A stretch of DNA of 64,000 nt from Asterias amurensis (Eukaryota > Echinodermata > Asteroidea > Forcipulatida > Asteriidae): assembly GCF_032118995.1 (NCBI RefSeq), contig NC_092648.1, positions 16,272,450 to 16,336,449 of the forward strand, in the 5' to 3' direction. Within the stretch, counting starts at the first letter, position 1, and every line of letters starts with the position of its first letter. The notes under the pieces were generated by a model. That model did not search any database. It was not told the DNA's origin and saw only the letters and a program-made list of their open reading frames with translations. Positions 1-10,775 of the stretch are shown in pieces. Both the position numbers and the translations under genes were made by a program.

Positions 1-733
1 TGACCCTAACCATCCTGGGGTCGATTTCACAAAGAGTAAGAAAGATGAAATAAAACAGTGAACGTTTCAGCAAAATAGGTCTACTGGTTCTACTTGCTGA
101 GAAAACAGAAAGAAGCAATCCCTGTCGCAGTAGCGATGAATCCATCCGAGGTAAAGATTTTGATACATCAACAAATTATGTTAGTTTTTTCCTATCATTT
201 AAAAAAAAATTGGCCAGGGGTTTCCTTACGGGTGGCGAACCCTTTGTCACTGATTTTTGCTCCTCTGTTTTCACAGGTAAAACATAAAACTTCTGAAATA
301 AAACAAACCTATTTGTACATCAAAATATTTTTGGGGCATATGTTATCTTTCAAAATTTACCAAATGTCAACTTTTGATTTGAAGTGGCGCAATTTTCAAT
401 CTAACACAGTTAAAAAAATTATCCAGGGGTTTCCTTACGGGTGGCGAACCCTTTGTCACTGAATTTTTGCTGTTCTCTTTTCAGAGTTTAAAATATAAAA
501 CCAAATATTTGGGAACTAATTCAAAACTTACCAAATGATAAATCACCTAATATGAAGTGGCGCATTCAATTAATAAACACAGTTAAAACATCGGCCTCCT
601 CATCAGTAAGACATCTCTCTGGCATCAGGTAGTCGTCTTTGTTGTCGCCATCGTCGATTTCATCTCCTTGTTCCAGTGAGCTTTTGCCTTGAGTTCCTCT
701 CAGTGTAGACCGATCCAAAGATGTTGATTCTCT

Positions 734-758
734 TCAGGAGTACTCAAACTCTTGATGC
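734..758 (-). other. Third copy of the POLR1H terminal coding exon
   Basis: Identical in coding sequence to the copy at 1541-1565, with the same intact acceptor and stop. It is the copy furthest from exon 3 and nearest the window edge. Confidence 0.75.
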
Positions 759-1540
759 CTGTAAATAAATAATAAATAAAAAATTACTTTTACATAAAAA
801 ATGAACTTTTCACCCTAACCATCCTGGGTCGATTTCACAAAGAGTTAGAAAGATGAAATAAAACAGTGAAAGTTTCAGCAAAATAGGTCTACTGGTTCTA
901 CTTGCTGAGAAAACAGAAAGAAGCAATCCCTGTCACAGTAGCGATGAATCCATCCGAGGTAAAGATTTCGATACATCAACAAATTATGTTGGTTTTTCCT
1001 ATCATTTAAAAAAAAATTGGCCAGGGGTTTCCTTACGGGTGGCGAACCCTTTGTCACTGATTTTTGCTCCTCTGTTTTCACAGGTAAAACATAAAACTTC
1101 TGAAATAAAACAAACCTATTTGTACATCAAAATATTTTTGGGGCATATGTTATCTTTCAAAATTTACCAAATGTCAACTTTTGATTTGAAGTGGCGCAAT
1201 TTTCAATCTAACACAGTTAAAAAAATTATCCAGGGGTTTCCTTACGGGTGGCGAACTCTTTGTCACTGAATTTTTGCTGTTCTCTTTTCAGAGTTTAAAA
1301 TATAAAACCAAATATTTGGGAACTAATTCAAAACTTACCAAATGATAAATCACCTAATATGAAGTGGCGCATTCAATTAATAAACACAGTTAAAACATCG
1401 GCCTCCTCATCAGTAAGACATCTCTCTGGCATCAGGTAGTCGTCTTTGTTGTCGCCATCGTCGATTTCATCTCCTTGTTCCAGTGAGCTTTTGCCTTGAG
1501 TTCCTCTCAGTGTAGACCGATCCAAAGATGTTGATTCTCT

Positions 1541-1565
1541 TCAGGAGTACTCAAACTCTTGATGC
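1541..1565 (-). other. Second copy of the POLR1H terminal coding exon
   Basis: Same acceptor (TTTATTTACAG) and 25 coding bases as the copy at 2349-2373, encoding HQEFEYS then TGA in the phase needed after exon 3 (TGC AA|G). It differs from the 2349-2373 copy by one amino acid (F for I). Splicing to it would give a near-identical protein with a different 3' UTR. Confidence 0.75.
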
Positions 1566-2348
1566 CTGTAAATAAATAATAAATAAAAAATTACTTTTAC
1601 ATAAAAAATGAACTTTTCACCCTAACCATCCTGGGTCGATTTCACAAAGAGTTAGAAAGATGAAATAAAACAGTGAAAGTTTCAGCAAAATAGGTCTACT
1701 GGTTCTACTTGCTGAGAAAACAGAAAGAAGCAATCCCTGTCACAGTAGCGATGAATCCATCCGAGGTAAAGATTTCGATACATCAACAAATTATGTTGGT
1801 TTTTCCTATCATTTAAAAAAAAATTGGCCAGGGGTTTCCTTACGGGTGGCGAACCCTTTGTCACTGATTTTTGCTCCTCTGTTTTCACAGGTAAAACATA
1901 AAACCTCTGAAATAAAACAAACCTATTTGTACATCAAAATATTTTTGGGGCATACGTTATTTTTCAAAATTTACCAAATGTCAACTTTTAATTTGAAGTG
2001 GCGCAATTTTCAATCAAACACAGTTACAAAAAATTATCCAGGGGTTTCCTTACGGGTGGCGAACCCTTTGTCACTGAATTTTTGCTGTTCTCTTTTCAGA
2101 GTTTAAAATATAAAACCAAATATTGGGGAACTAATTCAAAACTTACCAAATGATAAATCACCTAATATGAAGTGGCGCATTCAACTAATAAACACAGTTA
2201 AAACATCGGCCTCCTCATCAGTAAAACATCTCTCTGGCATCAGGTGGTCGTCTTTGTTGTCGCCATCGTCGATTTCATCTCCTTGTTCCAGTGAGCTTTT
2301 GCCTTGAGTTCCTCTCAGTGTAAACCGATCCAAAGATGTTGATTCTCT

Positions 2349-5300
2349 TCAGGAGTACTCAATCTCTTGATGCCTGTAAATAAATAATAAATAAATAAAA
2401 AATTACTTTTACATAAAAAATGAACCTTTTCACCCTAACCATCCTGGGGTCAATTTCACAAAGAGTTAGGACTGGTCCTAACTTAGGACTAGTCCAGGAG
2501 ATATTACAAACTTAAGGCTAGTCCTAAGTTAGACGAGTAACTTGTCCTAACTCAAGATAAGACTAGTCTTAACTCTTTGTGTGAAGTCCACTGCAGATCC
2601 TTCAAGATCCAATTGCATGTTGTTTGTTTCTGTTTTGCTGAATGCTACACTTGTAACCATATTGTGCTTTACACACATGTCATGTAAACAGTGAATTTCT
2701 GCTTGTACTAATCCTCATGTAGCACTGAAATCCGTAATTCAGTGACGCTCGTGGCTCTTCAACAATGTTACCCCTGATCACTAGGCCATTTATTTTATTC
2801 ATCAAACCAACTCGGCTCCCTTGGGAATAAACTGCCTGTGCAGCCAAATATGTAGTGGCCAAGCTAAATAAATCACAAGAACCTTCTCTGCCCTCACAGG
2901 TACCAACTAACCCCTGTGCAATCTATGGAAACTGTATGATCAACCTAAAAGGGTCTACAAGCCTAAAGCCCGGTTCATACTTCCTGCAAAATTATGTTGT
3001 CACGAACTCGCAATGAATAACTCGCAACAGTTGAACTGTGTCACAACCCCTTCGAAACATTCCCTAAGAAAACAGGGCTGTGTCGCCAAAATTCACCGTG
3101 TATTTGCAGGAAGTATGAACCAGGCTTAAGTAGTCCTTAACTTACTTGCATGATGGGCAGAAATAGAAGACGGTTTGTCCTTCATCAGCTGATCGTGTTT
3201 GCCTGGTGTGGAAATGAAGTCCATCGTGACCGCACTTGGCACATGCCCCGTCAATCTGAAACCAGAGCAGATAAAAAAATGAAATTAAGAAGTGGTGAAA
3301 AATAACCAAGCACTAAAAACAAAAAAACATTGTGATAATACGCCTAAAAGGGAAGTTTTTTTTGTCAATGATTAATGGACAAAATATAGAAAGATGAAAT
3401 AAAACTGTGAAAGTTTCAGCAAAAAAGCTCTACTGGTTCTACTTGCTTAGAAAATAGAAAGCAAAACCAAATTAACAAATTACGTTCGTTTTTTCCTAAC
3501 ATTAAAAGAAAAATTGGCCAGGGGTTTCCTTACGGGTGGCGAACCCTTTGTCACTGATTTTCGCTCCTCTGTTTTCACAGTTAAAATATAAAACCTCTGA
3601 AAATAAAACAAACCTATTTGTACATCAAAATATTTTGGGGACGTACGTTATTTTTCAAAATTTACCAAATGTAAACTTTTAATTTGAAGCGGCGCAATTT
3701 TCCAGATGCAAACCCCTGTCACAGTAGCGATGAATCCATCCGAGGTAAAGATTCCGATACATTAATACAGGTTTGGGTTTTTCCCGACATTTAAAAAAAA
3801 TTGGCCAGGGGTTTCCTTACGGGTGGCGAACCCTTTGTCACTGATTTTTGCACCTGTTTTCACAGGTAAAATATAAAACCTCTGAAAATAAAACAAACCT
3901 ATTTGTACATCAAAATATTTTGGGGACGTACATTATTTTTCAAAATTTACCAAATGTAAACTTTCAATTTGAGGTGGTGCAATTTTCCATCCAACACAGT
4001 TAAAAAATTTGCCAGGGGTTTCCCTACGGGTGGCGAACCCATATCACTGGAGTTTGCTCTTCTTAAGAGTTAAATATAAAACCTCTGAAATGAAAAAAAT
4101 TCTAACCAAATATTTGGGGGGGGGAGGTAAATTATAAAAAAACTCATTTTAAAATGGAAAGTGGTACAATTTTTTTTTCAATTTAACAGTTACAAAATTG
4201 GCCAGAGGTTTCCCTACGGGTGGCAAACCCATATCACTGAATTTTGCTCTTCTTAGAAGAAAACCTCTGAAATAAAACAAAACTATTTCTAACCAAATAT
4301 TTGGGGAGGGGGAGGGTAATTTTCAAAACAAACCAAATTAAAAAACAAAATCGCCGGTTAAAATAAAGTGCTGGTACATTTTTCAATTAAAACCAGTTAA
4401 AATATTGGCCAGAGGTTTACGGTTGGCGAACCTTTATCACTGATGTTTCCAGAGTGATAAAACCTCTGAAAAAATAAGCAAGTACAAACAGAGAAATTTG
4501 GGGGTTGCTTTTCTTCAAAATTTACCAAATGATAAACCACTTTTTATTCGAACCAAAATTGTGCATTTATCTTTCAAACGATTTCATAATTGACCAGAGG
4601 TTCCCCTGCAGGTGGCAAACCCTTTACACTGATTTGTTTTTGTTTCTTTCCTGAAGTAAAATAAAACGGTAAACCCAAATATTTTGGGGTTATATGAGTC
4701 AAAAGAAACCATATGAAATAAATCACCTAATAAATTTCATCTATTGTGCATCTATTGTGAACCCTTTTCACAGATTTGAATTGTACATCTTGTTTTGTTA
4801 ACTCAGAGTTAAATATAAATAATGAAACCTCTGAAAGAATAAAATACAAACAAAATGTTTTGGTGGTTATAGTATAGACAAATAAACAACAATAAAATAC
4901 AAACATTTCTGTATATGTAAACATCAAGATATAAACGAAAACAATTTGGACATTTCCTAAGACAAGGCCAAGTAAAAAAAGAAACGCTACATGTTCAAAG
5001 GCTGGGTTTCTCAAAAAAAGATAGGAGGGGCTTTTTATTTTGTATTTCAAGATGGCCACATTCTTTTTAAAATGTCAAATATCCATTGTTTTTTCTACTG
5101 CTCAAACACACAATAAATAAATGAAACATTTTGGTCAAGACATTCGTATTGTTTTAGCTGAGAACATTTAAAAATACCCTATAAGAAAAATGTGCGTAAA
5201 TTTTATTTAAAAATGGCATAAAAAAATGAAATAAAAAAGGAGGCGGCTTGTAAAAAGGAAGCTGGCGGGGACGTTAAAAACATTTTTCTTTTTTTACTTG

Positions 5301-7224
5301 GCCTAAAACTCCAGTGTTTCACTCACCAGTGGTCCTAGGTCTTTCTGGCCGACAACCTGGTGACGACCTTCAACATTCTTGTTAGAGTTGAGACTTGGAT
5401 ATGAATGATAGACCACCTGTATTAATGAGAAGGAAGACAAAAAGTGACTTTTCATTCATTCAAAAATATGCCGTCTGTGCTAATGATGTGATATATGCGA
5501 TCACCACTGAGTGATACAAAGAGCAAAAAAATCACTGATAATATTAATAAACACAACTTTACACAAGTGTTACATTTTGTTGAAAATCTGTTAATGAAAG
5601 AAATGTAATTTGGACTTGTGTTGGTCAATTTTGAAATCATGAGTGCTTGGCACCAGCAGGTTGCACGGCACACACCCTGCCTCATCATAAGATTTGAAAA
5701 TCTGAAACATTCATTTCCAAAAAAGACAAGTCAGACAGTCAATGGGGATAACTTTCCGTATGGCGCCATCACTTTTTCATTCATTTTTACAAACAAAGGG
5801 ATATCTCATTGAGATAAATTAGATACTATAATATTTCATATGAAATGAAAAAGTTATTGTACCAAGGGTATTTCTTTTAGTTTTTGTACCACAACCAGCT
5901 GACCACAACTAAAAAAGATGATTTTATTTGTATAAAAAAACATAGACATTTTTTTACAAATTATAACATGACCTAGCCCCACTTGTGTGGCCAAGGATGG
6001 CTGAATCCTTAGACACTTGTCCACCCCATTTCCTCATGCAGCTAAGGAATAAAAAATTCTGGCGCGCTATCTACGAGCCACTCGGCATTATAAACCGGCT
6101 GAATGTGTGAACTACGTAGCACGTGCGCGTAAAAAGTACACAAGCTTAATTCACAAAAAACAGCCGTTGATTTGTATTCAGGCCCTCACAGGCCCTCAGC
6201 TCGGCAGGCCAATGACGTCATGTTGATTCGCACAAAACGATGAAATTAGAGTCGGCGAAAGGTAGCAAAGTTATCGTTAAAAATTTCTTTTTAAATTTAT
6301 ATTTGTTTCACTTTTCAATACACACAAAGCAAGCTAAGAGTTATGTGAACACATTCAGCCAGTTTATAATGCTGGGTGGCTGGTAGATAGTGGGCCAGAA
6401 TTTTTGTACACCTTATAAAGTCCTTAGCTGCATGAGAAAATGGGGTGGACGTGTGGCTAAGGATTCAGCTGTCCTTGGCCACACAAGTGGGGCTAAACAT
6501 GACCAAACAACAGCCGATGAACCACCAGGATGCAACCATTACAAAGGATGATACAAAAGGCAATCATTAATCCTACAGACAGGCCGGATAACTTTCCGCA
6601 TGGCGCCACCACTTTTTCACTCATTTTTACAAAGAGGGATATATCAATCAGGTAAATTAGATACTATATTATTTTATTTCGAATGAAAAAGTGGTGGCGC
6701 CATACGGAAACTTTTCCAACAGGCCTAGTGGTAGTAGGCCGATTTATAATGTAAATTACAAAATCAATGTTCAAAACTTAGTGAAGTGTTATTTATAAAT
6801 TATTATAAATATTTTTTTTATACTAAAAAAAAATTGTTTTTTGTAAACTACAAATTATCAGTCACATGTCATTTACATTATCAGAGTCAAAGTCATTGAG
6901 CTGAATTTGCATTATTATGTATTTAAATTAATATAATATTCAAAGTATGTTGCGATCAGCCTCCTCCCCCACCGCCTCTTTGGCCACTGCCCGACCCCGC
7001 CTACCCATTTATAATAACGCACAAGTTCAGGCGCCATCACACACAGCTTTACATGCTCCGGTTTCCACAAGAAATACATATATTCCAAACTTACTTTTTG
7101 CATTTACTTTGTGAGGACATGTCTTGCATTTCATAACTACCGTTCCTTTTACAGGAAACGGTAAAATGGAGCCAAATTGCGGGCAAAATTCTCTCGAAGA
7201 AGCAAGTACCTCCTCTCCTTCCAT
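2349..7224 (-). CDS. POLR1H: DNA-directed RNA polymerase I subunit RPA12 (POLR1H/ZNRD1)
   Basis: Small zinc-ribbon subunit of nucleolar RNA polymerase I. In this family the C-terminal TFIIS-like ribbon supports RNA cleavage and proofreading. Exons on the minus strand: 7224-7095 (start ATG, N-terminal ribbon), 5416-5327, 3255-3146 and 2373-2349. The third exon reads [20 protein letters not shown] followed by [17 protein letters not shown], the family signature with its acidic DE pair and four cysteines. The last exon adds HQEIEYS and a stop, matching the short human tail after CK. Junctions 2-3 and 3-4 close in frame. Exon 1 ends in phase 1 while exon 2 starts in phase 0, so a micro-exon of 3n+2 bases (about 29 or 32, which would give ~127 aa against 126 in human) must lie between them; I could not place it. 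The N-terminal ribbon reads CPQF where CxxC is expected. The last exon is triplicated (see array). Confidence 0.9.
2446..2590. mobile_element. Palindromic MITE rich in TTAGGACTAGTCC
   Basis: Ends GGGGTCAATTTCACAAAGAG and its near-complement CTCTTTGTGTGAAGTCC enclose repeated TCCTAAC/GTTAGGA blocks. Its left end is the sequence fused to the start of every 807-bp unit. A relative lies at 55705-56095. Confidence 0.7.
2790..2925 (-). mobile_element. Diverged fragment of the tRNA-derived SINE seen at 29735
   Basis: GGCTCCCTTGGGAATAAACT and CTGCCCTCACAGGTACC match the body of the SINE at 29735-30085 in order and orientation. It is strongly diverged and lies in POLR1H intron 3. Confidence 0.4.
3386..4720. 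repeat. Diverged ~200-bp monomer array in POLR1H intron 2
   Basis: The block at 3386-3470 matches the start of the 807-bp unit. Monomers sharing the core GGTTTCCTTACGGGTGGCGA follow at about 3522, 3803, 4012, 4200, 4407 and 4593, with spacings of 281, 209, 188, 207 and 186. Similarity falls steadily to the right; the last one or two are barely recognisable. The same monomers occur in pairs inside each 807-bp unit. Confidence 0.85.
5746..5853. mobile_element. Partial MITE, GGCGCCA family
   Basis: The left end GGATAACTTTCCGTATGGCG and interior match the intact element at 6586-6717; the right end is truncated. It lies in the unresolved intron between POLR1H exons 1 and 2. Confidence 0.65.
5974..6495. 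mobile_element. 522-bp foldback element with 9-bp target duplication
   Basis: Long inverted arms start TAGCCCCACTTGTGTGGCCA and end in the complement. The arms continue inward for roughly 150-200 bp with mismatches. Both flanks carry AACATGACC (5965-5973 and 6496-6504), a perfect 9-bp duplication as made by Mutator-type transposases; hAT elements usually make 8 bp. It has no coding capacity and lies in a POLR1H intron. Confidence 0.85.
6586..6717. mobile_element. 132-bp MITE, GGCGCCA family, ~8-bp target duplication
   Basis: Terminal inverted repeats of about 37 bp (GGAWAASTTTCCGYATGGCG at each end). Flanks GACAGGCC and AACAGGCC match at 7 of 8 bases, consistent with hAT-type insertion. Confidence 0.75.
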
Positions 7225-7344
7225 GTTTTTGAGAAACTCTGATCCAGCATGCGTTTCTGAATGGGACGCACGTGATTTATCAAGCTGGACTTTATCCGCT
7301 CATTCAGCGTTGAATTTGGTTTAGGGTATCTGACTATAAGAATC

Positions 7345-7358
7345 GCGCCATCTGTTGG
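7345..7358 (-). promoter_or_regulatory. CTCF-like motif upstream of POLR1H
   Basis: On the minus strand it reads CCAACAGATGGCGC, which fits 13 of 14 positions of the animal CTCF core CCASYAGRKGGCRS. It sits about 120 bp upstream of the POLR1H start codon. Binding is inference. Confidence 0.35.
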
Positions 7359-8505
7359 CGGATTGTAGATTCTCCCGCGCAAAGTTAATGAGTTGTACTA
7401 ATTGATGCACCTGCTGTATGATTTTGATTAGTTCTGGTTACTGAACCACACCACATCACTATCTAAGAGAGGAATCCCTTCCCACAACTAAATAAAAATC
7501 GATTTAAACTTGTTTTAAATAATCCCTGGAACATTACAAAAGTTGTCACTCACAAAGATGCAAAAAATCAAAGACATTATATGATTTTGTTTAACCATGA
7601 TAATGCTGGAAAATAGTTTTTGCCCCTGCTATTTTATGTTTGAATTGTCTTTTTATGTGTGTCCTCAAATGCATTTTGTTATTTTTAACCACAGGGGTAA
7701 GTTTGCATAATAATAAAAAACAAGATAGGAGTAAAAAGTTATGTTTTAGTTGCTGCTGGGGGATAAGCGAATCGTTTTTGGTTTGAATTTTCTAATTCAA
7801 GATTCGCTGGCAATTCTTGGCTATTTTAACTGGCGTTTGGCAAGAGCAGACAAGAGACAAAGTTATTTAACATAATAGGCTAGGTTTACCCCCCCCCCCC
7901 CCCCCCGTATGGCTTCCAGCTCCCGCCCTCAGTTTTTTCCACTCATAACCCCACCCCCTCCCTGACAGAATGTAGTACCCTCCACTTAGCATTACCTCGC
8001 TTATTATAGACCCCTCCAAAATGTTTGTCATTATCTCCTCCTTGATATCATCATTTTGAACTTTCCCCCCATTTTGATAGTCAATTCCTATTTACAACAA
8101 TAACCATACAGCACCCCCCCCCCCATTCGATCATTTGTTTTGTTAACATCTCTTACACTATTTGTGTTCTCCAATTATCCACTCTTTAAAAATCTTCATT
8201 AACCAATGAACACAAACCAAAAGCCAAACAACAAAAGTGAAAAAAAACATCCATTTCATCAAATATGAAAAGTTATTTTATTAAAACAACATAACGTAAC
8301 AGGTAAAATTATCTTGAGCTTTGACTGTATTTGTGATCCATTTAGTCTAAAAAGAAATTTCTTTAATATGTTTTCAAAACTACATGATTGAAATGAGCAC
8401 ATGTTTTTTATCCAAAGCTGACCTTGGCTCTTGGCTTTAAAATATCAAGAAATCAAGTACTCTGTTGAATTTGTGTTACACTTAGGTGGAGGTCCATTTA
8501 AGGCT

Positions 8506-8962
8506 GGTGTTAGATGCAATTGTGTCCGCCATGCAATACTGTCCGCTCCGGACACTTTTGCATATGCAATCGTGTCCGGGGCTATGCAAGAACTATCCGG
8601 TGGACATGTCCATGACTGTACATGTATGTGCGTGCGTAAGCGAGCGTGCATGTACTGAAACTATAGTGCAGCATGAATATTTACATTTTATGATTGCAGC
8701 GAATACCCAATGGCTGAATATTTCCAAAATGTCATTCATGACATGCACCTAGCATGTAAAAAACCGTCAACCAAGGGCGTTTAATTTACTGCAAGGACAG
8801 TTTTGCACAGGGCGGACACAACTGCATATGGAAAGGGGGCCAGGCAGACACAATTGCATATGCAAAACGGCCAGCAGACAGTGTTGCATATGCAGCAGAC
8901 ATGATTGCATATGCAATAATGTCCTCCGGATAGTATTATATAGAGGACATAATTGCATGCAC
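8506..8962. repeat. Inverted pair of ~22-bp minisatellite blocks (TGCATATGCAATTGTGTCC)
   Basis: The left block (8506-8612) carries several copies of TGCATATGCAATCGTGTCCG. The right block (8800-8962) carries at least six copies of the reverse complement, GGACACAATTGCATATGCA. The ~190-bp spacer is unique. The unit contains the near-palindrome TTGCATATGCAA. Confidence 0.75.
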
Positions 8963-9641
8963 CACCAGTTCGGCAACCGTCATACGGTTGACAAACGCTT
9001 GAAGACTGCATCTTTAAATTTTATCTTATTCTTACCCCGTCAGGGTGGGGCTTACATATGGCAAACTCTCTGGGCGAGTGGCATCTGTGGGGGACAACAC
9101 ACCTAGCCAAATGATGTTTGTTCTCCTTTTGGCCCAGTGCCTTAAATTTAAAAGTAAAAACAAGGGGAAGCCTTGCCTTTTTTTCAAAGTAGGGGGAATT
9201 AAACTTAGGACAAAATACTGAAATTATTATCTAAATTTATGATTCAATGTTGTGTTAGAAGTTTTGAACCAAAGTGAGAGCATTTAATTTGAAAAAGTCA
9301 CAAGAAGTAAGCCTTGCACCCTTTCAATTAAGGGCAAACTTTTGAACCAAATTAAAAGCCTTAATTATAAAATTAAAAAAGATATCAACTTTGCATTTTT
9401 AATTCCTTTTTGGCATAAAATGAAACCAAGGTGACAAAATAAAAAATTACAAGGCATAGGCGCGATTTTTAACTACTTTTAAAAAAATTAACTAGAGCTA
9501 GATACCTAGAGGAATGTACTGCAAACTCCTTAATTTTTTTCAATAAATTAAATGCTCTTGACATTTGTTTGCCCTAAATAGAAGGCAAGGCTTGCCTCTT
9601 GAGAATTAATCCGTAGGTCACAGGTTCAAGTCTCAAACTTG

Positions 9642-9873
9642 AAGGAACACGTTGCCTTGGATCGGACGAGTTGGTCCATAAATAGCCGTTTGTCCCATAA
9701 ATGGCTGACCGTGTTAGTCGACGAGGTAAAAGGAAAACCGTGCAATTTGGAGGTGTTGTGTGGATCATTGTGTTCTACTTTTATAACATCTTTCTATCCA
9801 TATGCATTTTATAACAAACAGTTACACACACTTTTCAAAGACCAACTCGACCGATCCAAGGCAACGTGTTCCT
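9642..9873. mobile_element. TTAA MITE family 2, internally shortened copy
   Basis: Ends AAGGAACACGTTGCCTTGGA and TCCAAGGCAACGTGTTCCT, with the same interior as the copy at 10395-10775 but missing much of one arm. Confidence 0.8.
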
Positions 9874-10394
9874 GTAATCAACCCAAACTTTCTTCTCCCC
9901 CAAAAAATATATAAAAAAGAGAGCAGCCTTTGTGATTATGAAAATAATTGTATCTGATATAATTCTGAATTTAAGATACCTTTAAAACATACCACAGTAA
10001 TCATCCTAACAACTGGATATGTGGCCAATGACTTTATGCCAAAATGAGACTGATCTTTTAACCCCTCGTCCGAAGCGCAGCGCTTTTACACGTGCCTTTC
10101 CTTTCCAGCTTTTTGGGAGTCAAAGTATACACAAAGGTATTGACTCCTAACAATGGTAGGCATTTTACTGAATATATTCCACGTCTGCAAGGGTTCAATA
10201 AGGAGATGAATTGCAACTATCTAGTAGACAATTGTAAGTTATTTTTATTTCCACACTGCAGTGCACTGCCCAGAGTTTTAATGTAATTGAACATATTCCA
10301 AAGTGAGGTTGAGAATTTTTGAAGTTGCTTTTTTTGGCTTGCATCTGTTACACTTTATGATAACTGACCGCTGAATTTGTTGCTTGATATTAAA

Positions 10395-10775
10395 GGAACA
10401 CGTTGCCTTGGATCGGACGAGTTGGTCAAAACAAAAGCGTTTGTAACCGTTTTTTATAAAATGCATATGGTTGGAAAGATGTTTTAAAAGTAGAATACAA
10501 TGATCCACACAAGTTTGCCTCGAAATTGCGTGGTTTTCCTTCTACTGTGCGAACTAACATGGTCGGCCATTTATGGGAGTCAAAATTTTGACCCCCATAA
10601 ATGGCCGACGTGTTAGTCGACGAGGTAAAAGGAAAACCACGCAATTTCGAGGCATATTTGTGTGGATGATTGTATTCTACTTTTACAACATCTTTCTACC
10701 AATATGCATTTTATAAAAAACGGTTACAAACGCTTTTCAAAGACCAACTCGACCGATCCAAGGCAACATGTTCCT
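10395..10775. mobile_element. TTAA MITE family 2, full hairpin copy (381 bp)
   Basis: The whole element is one long inverted repeat. The arms run from AGGAACACGTTGCCTTGGAT to a central ATGGGAGTC...GACCCCCAT turn. Perfect TTAA on both sides (10391-10394 and 10776-10779) is the target site used by piggyBac-type transposases. Confidence 0.9.

Larger units (their letters stand above)
1..2431. repeat. Tandem array of ~807-bp units carrying the POLR1H last exon
   Basis: Three direct copies: 1-811, 812-1618 and 1619-2431 (periods 809, 807 and 813). Units 1 and 2 differ at roughly six positions by eye, and units 2 and 3 at about fourteen, so the amplification is recent. Each unit holds, in plus order, a short MITE end (GGGTCGATTTCACAAAGAG), an A-rich block, two ~205-bp monomers with the core GGGTTTCCTTACGGGTGGCG, then the POLR1H terminal exon and acceptor. 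The first base of the window already matches the unit start, so the array may continue to the left. Confidence 0.95.

Noticed and set aside
567-733. A ~55-codon minus frame just downstream of the POLR1H terminal exon (acidic, with GDEIDDGDNKDDYLMPE), present in all three array units
   Set aside because: The four differences between unit 3 and units 1-2 inside this frame are all amino-acid changing, and the frame overlaps the exon's stop region in another phase. It is best read as 3' UTR.
94-2106. Open frames of 68-122 aa in the tandem array, repeated in each unit
   Set aside because: They are copies of the repeat itself, read on both strands, with no coding signature and no conserved start.
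8431-9106. Cys/His-rich frames that look like zinc-finger repeats (CICN, CMQ patterns)
   Set aside because: They come from the TGCATATGCA minisatellite in both strands; spacing does not fit a zinc finger.
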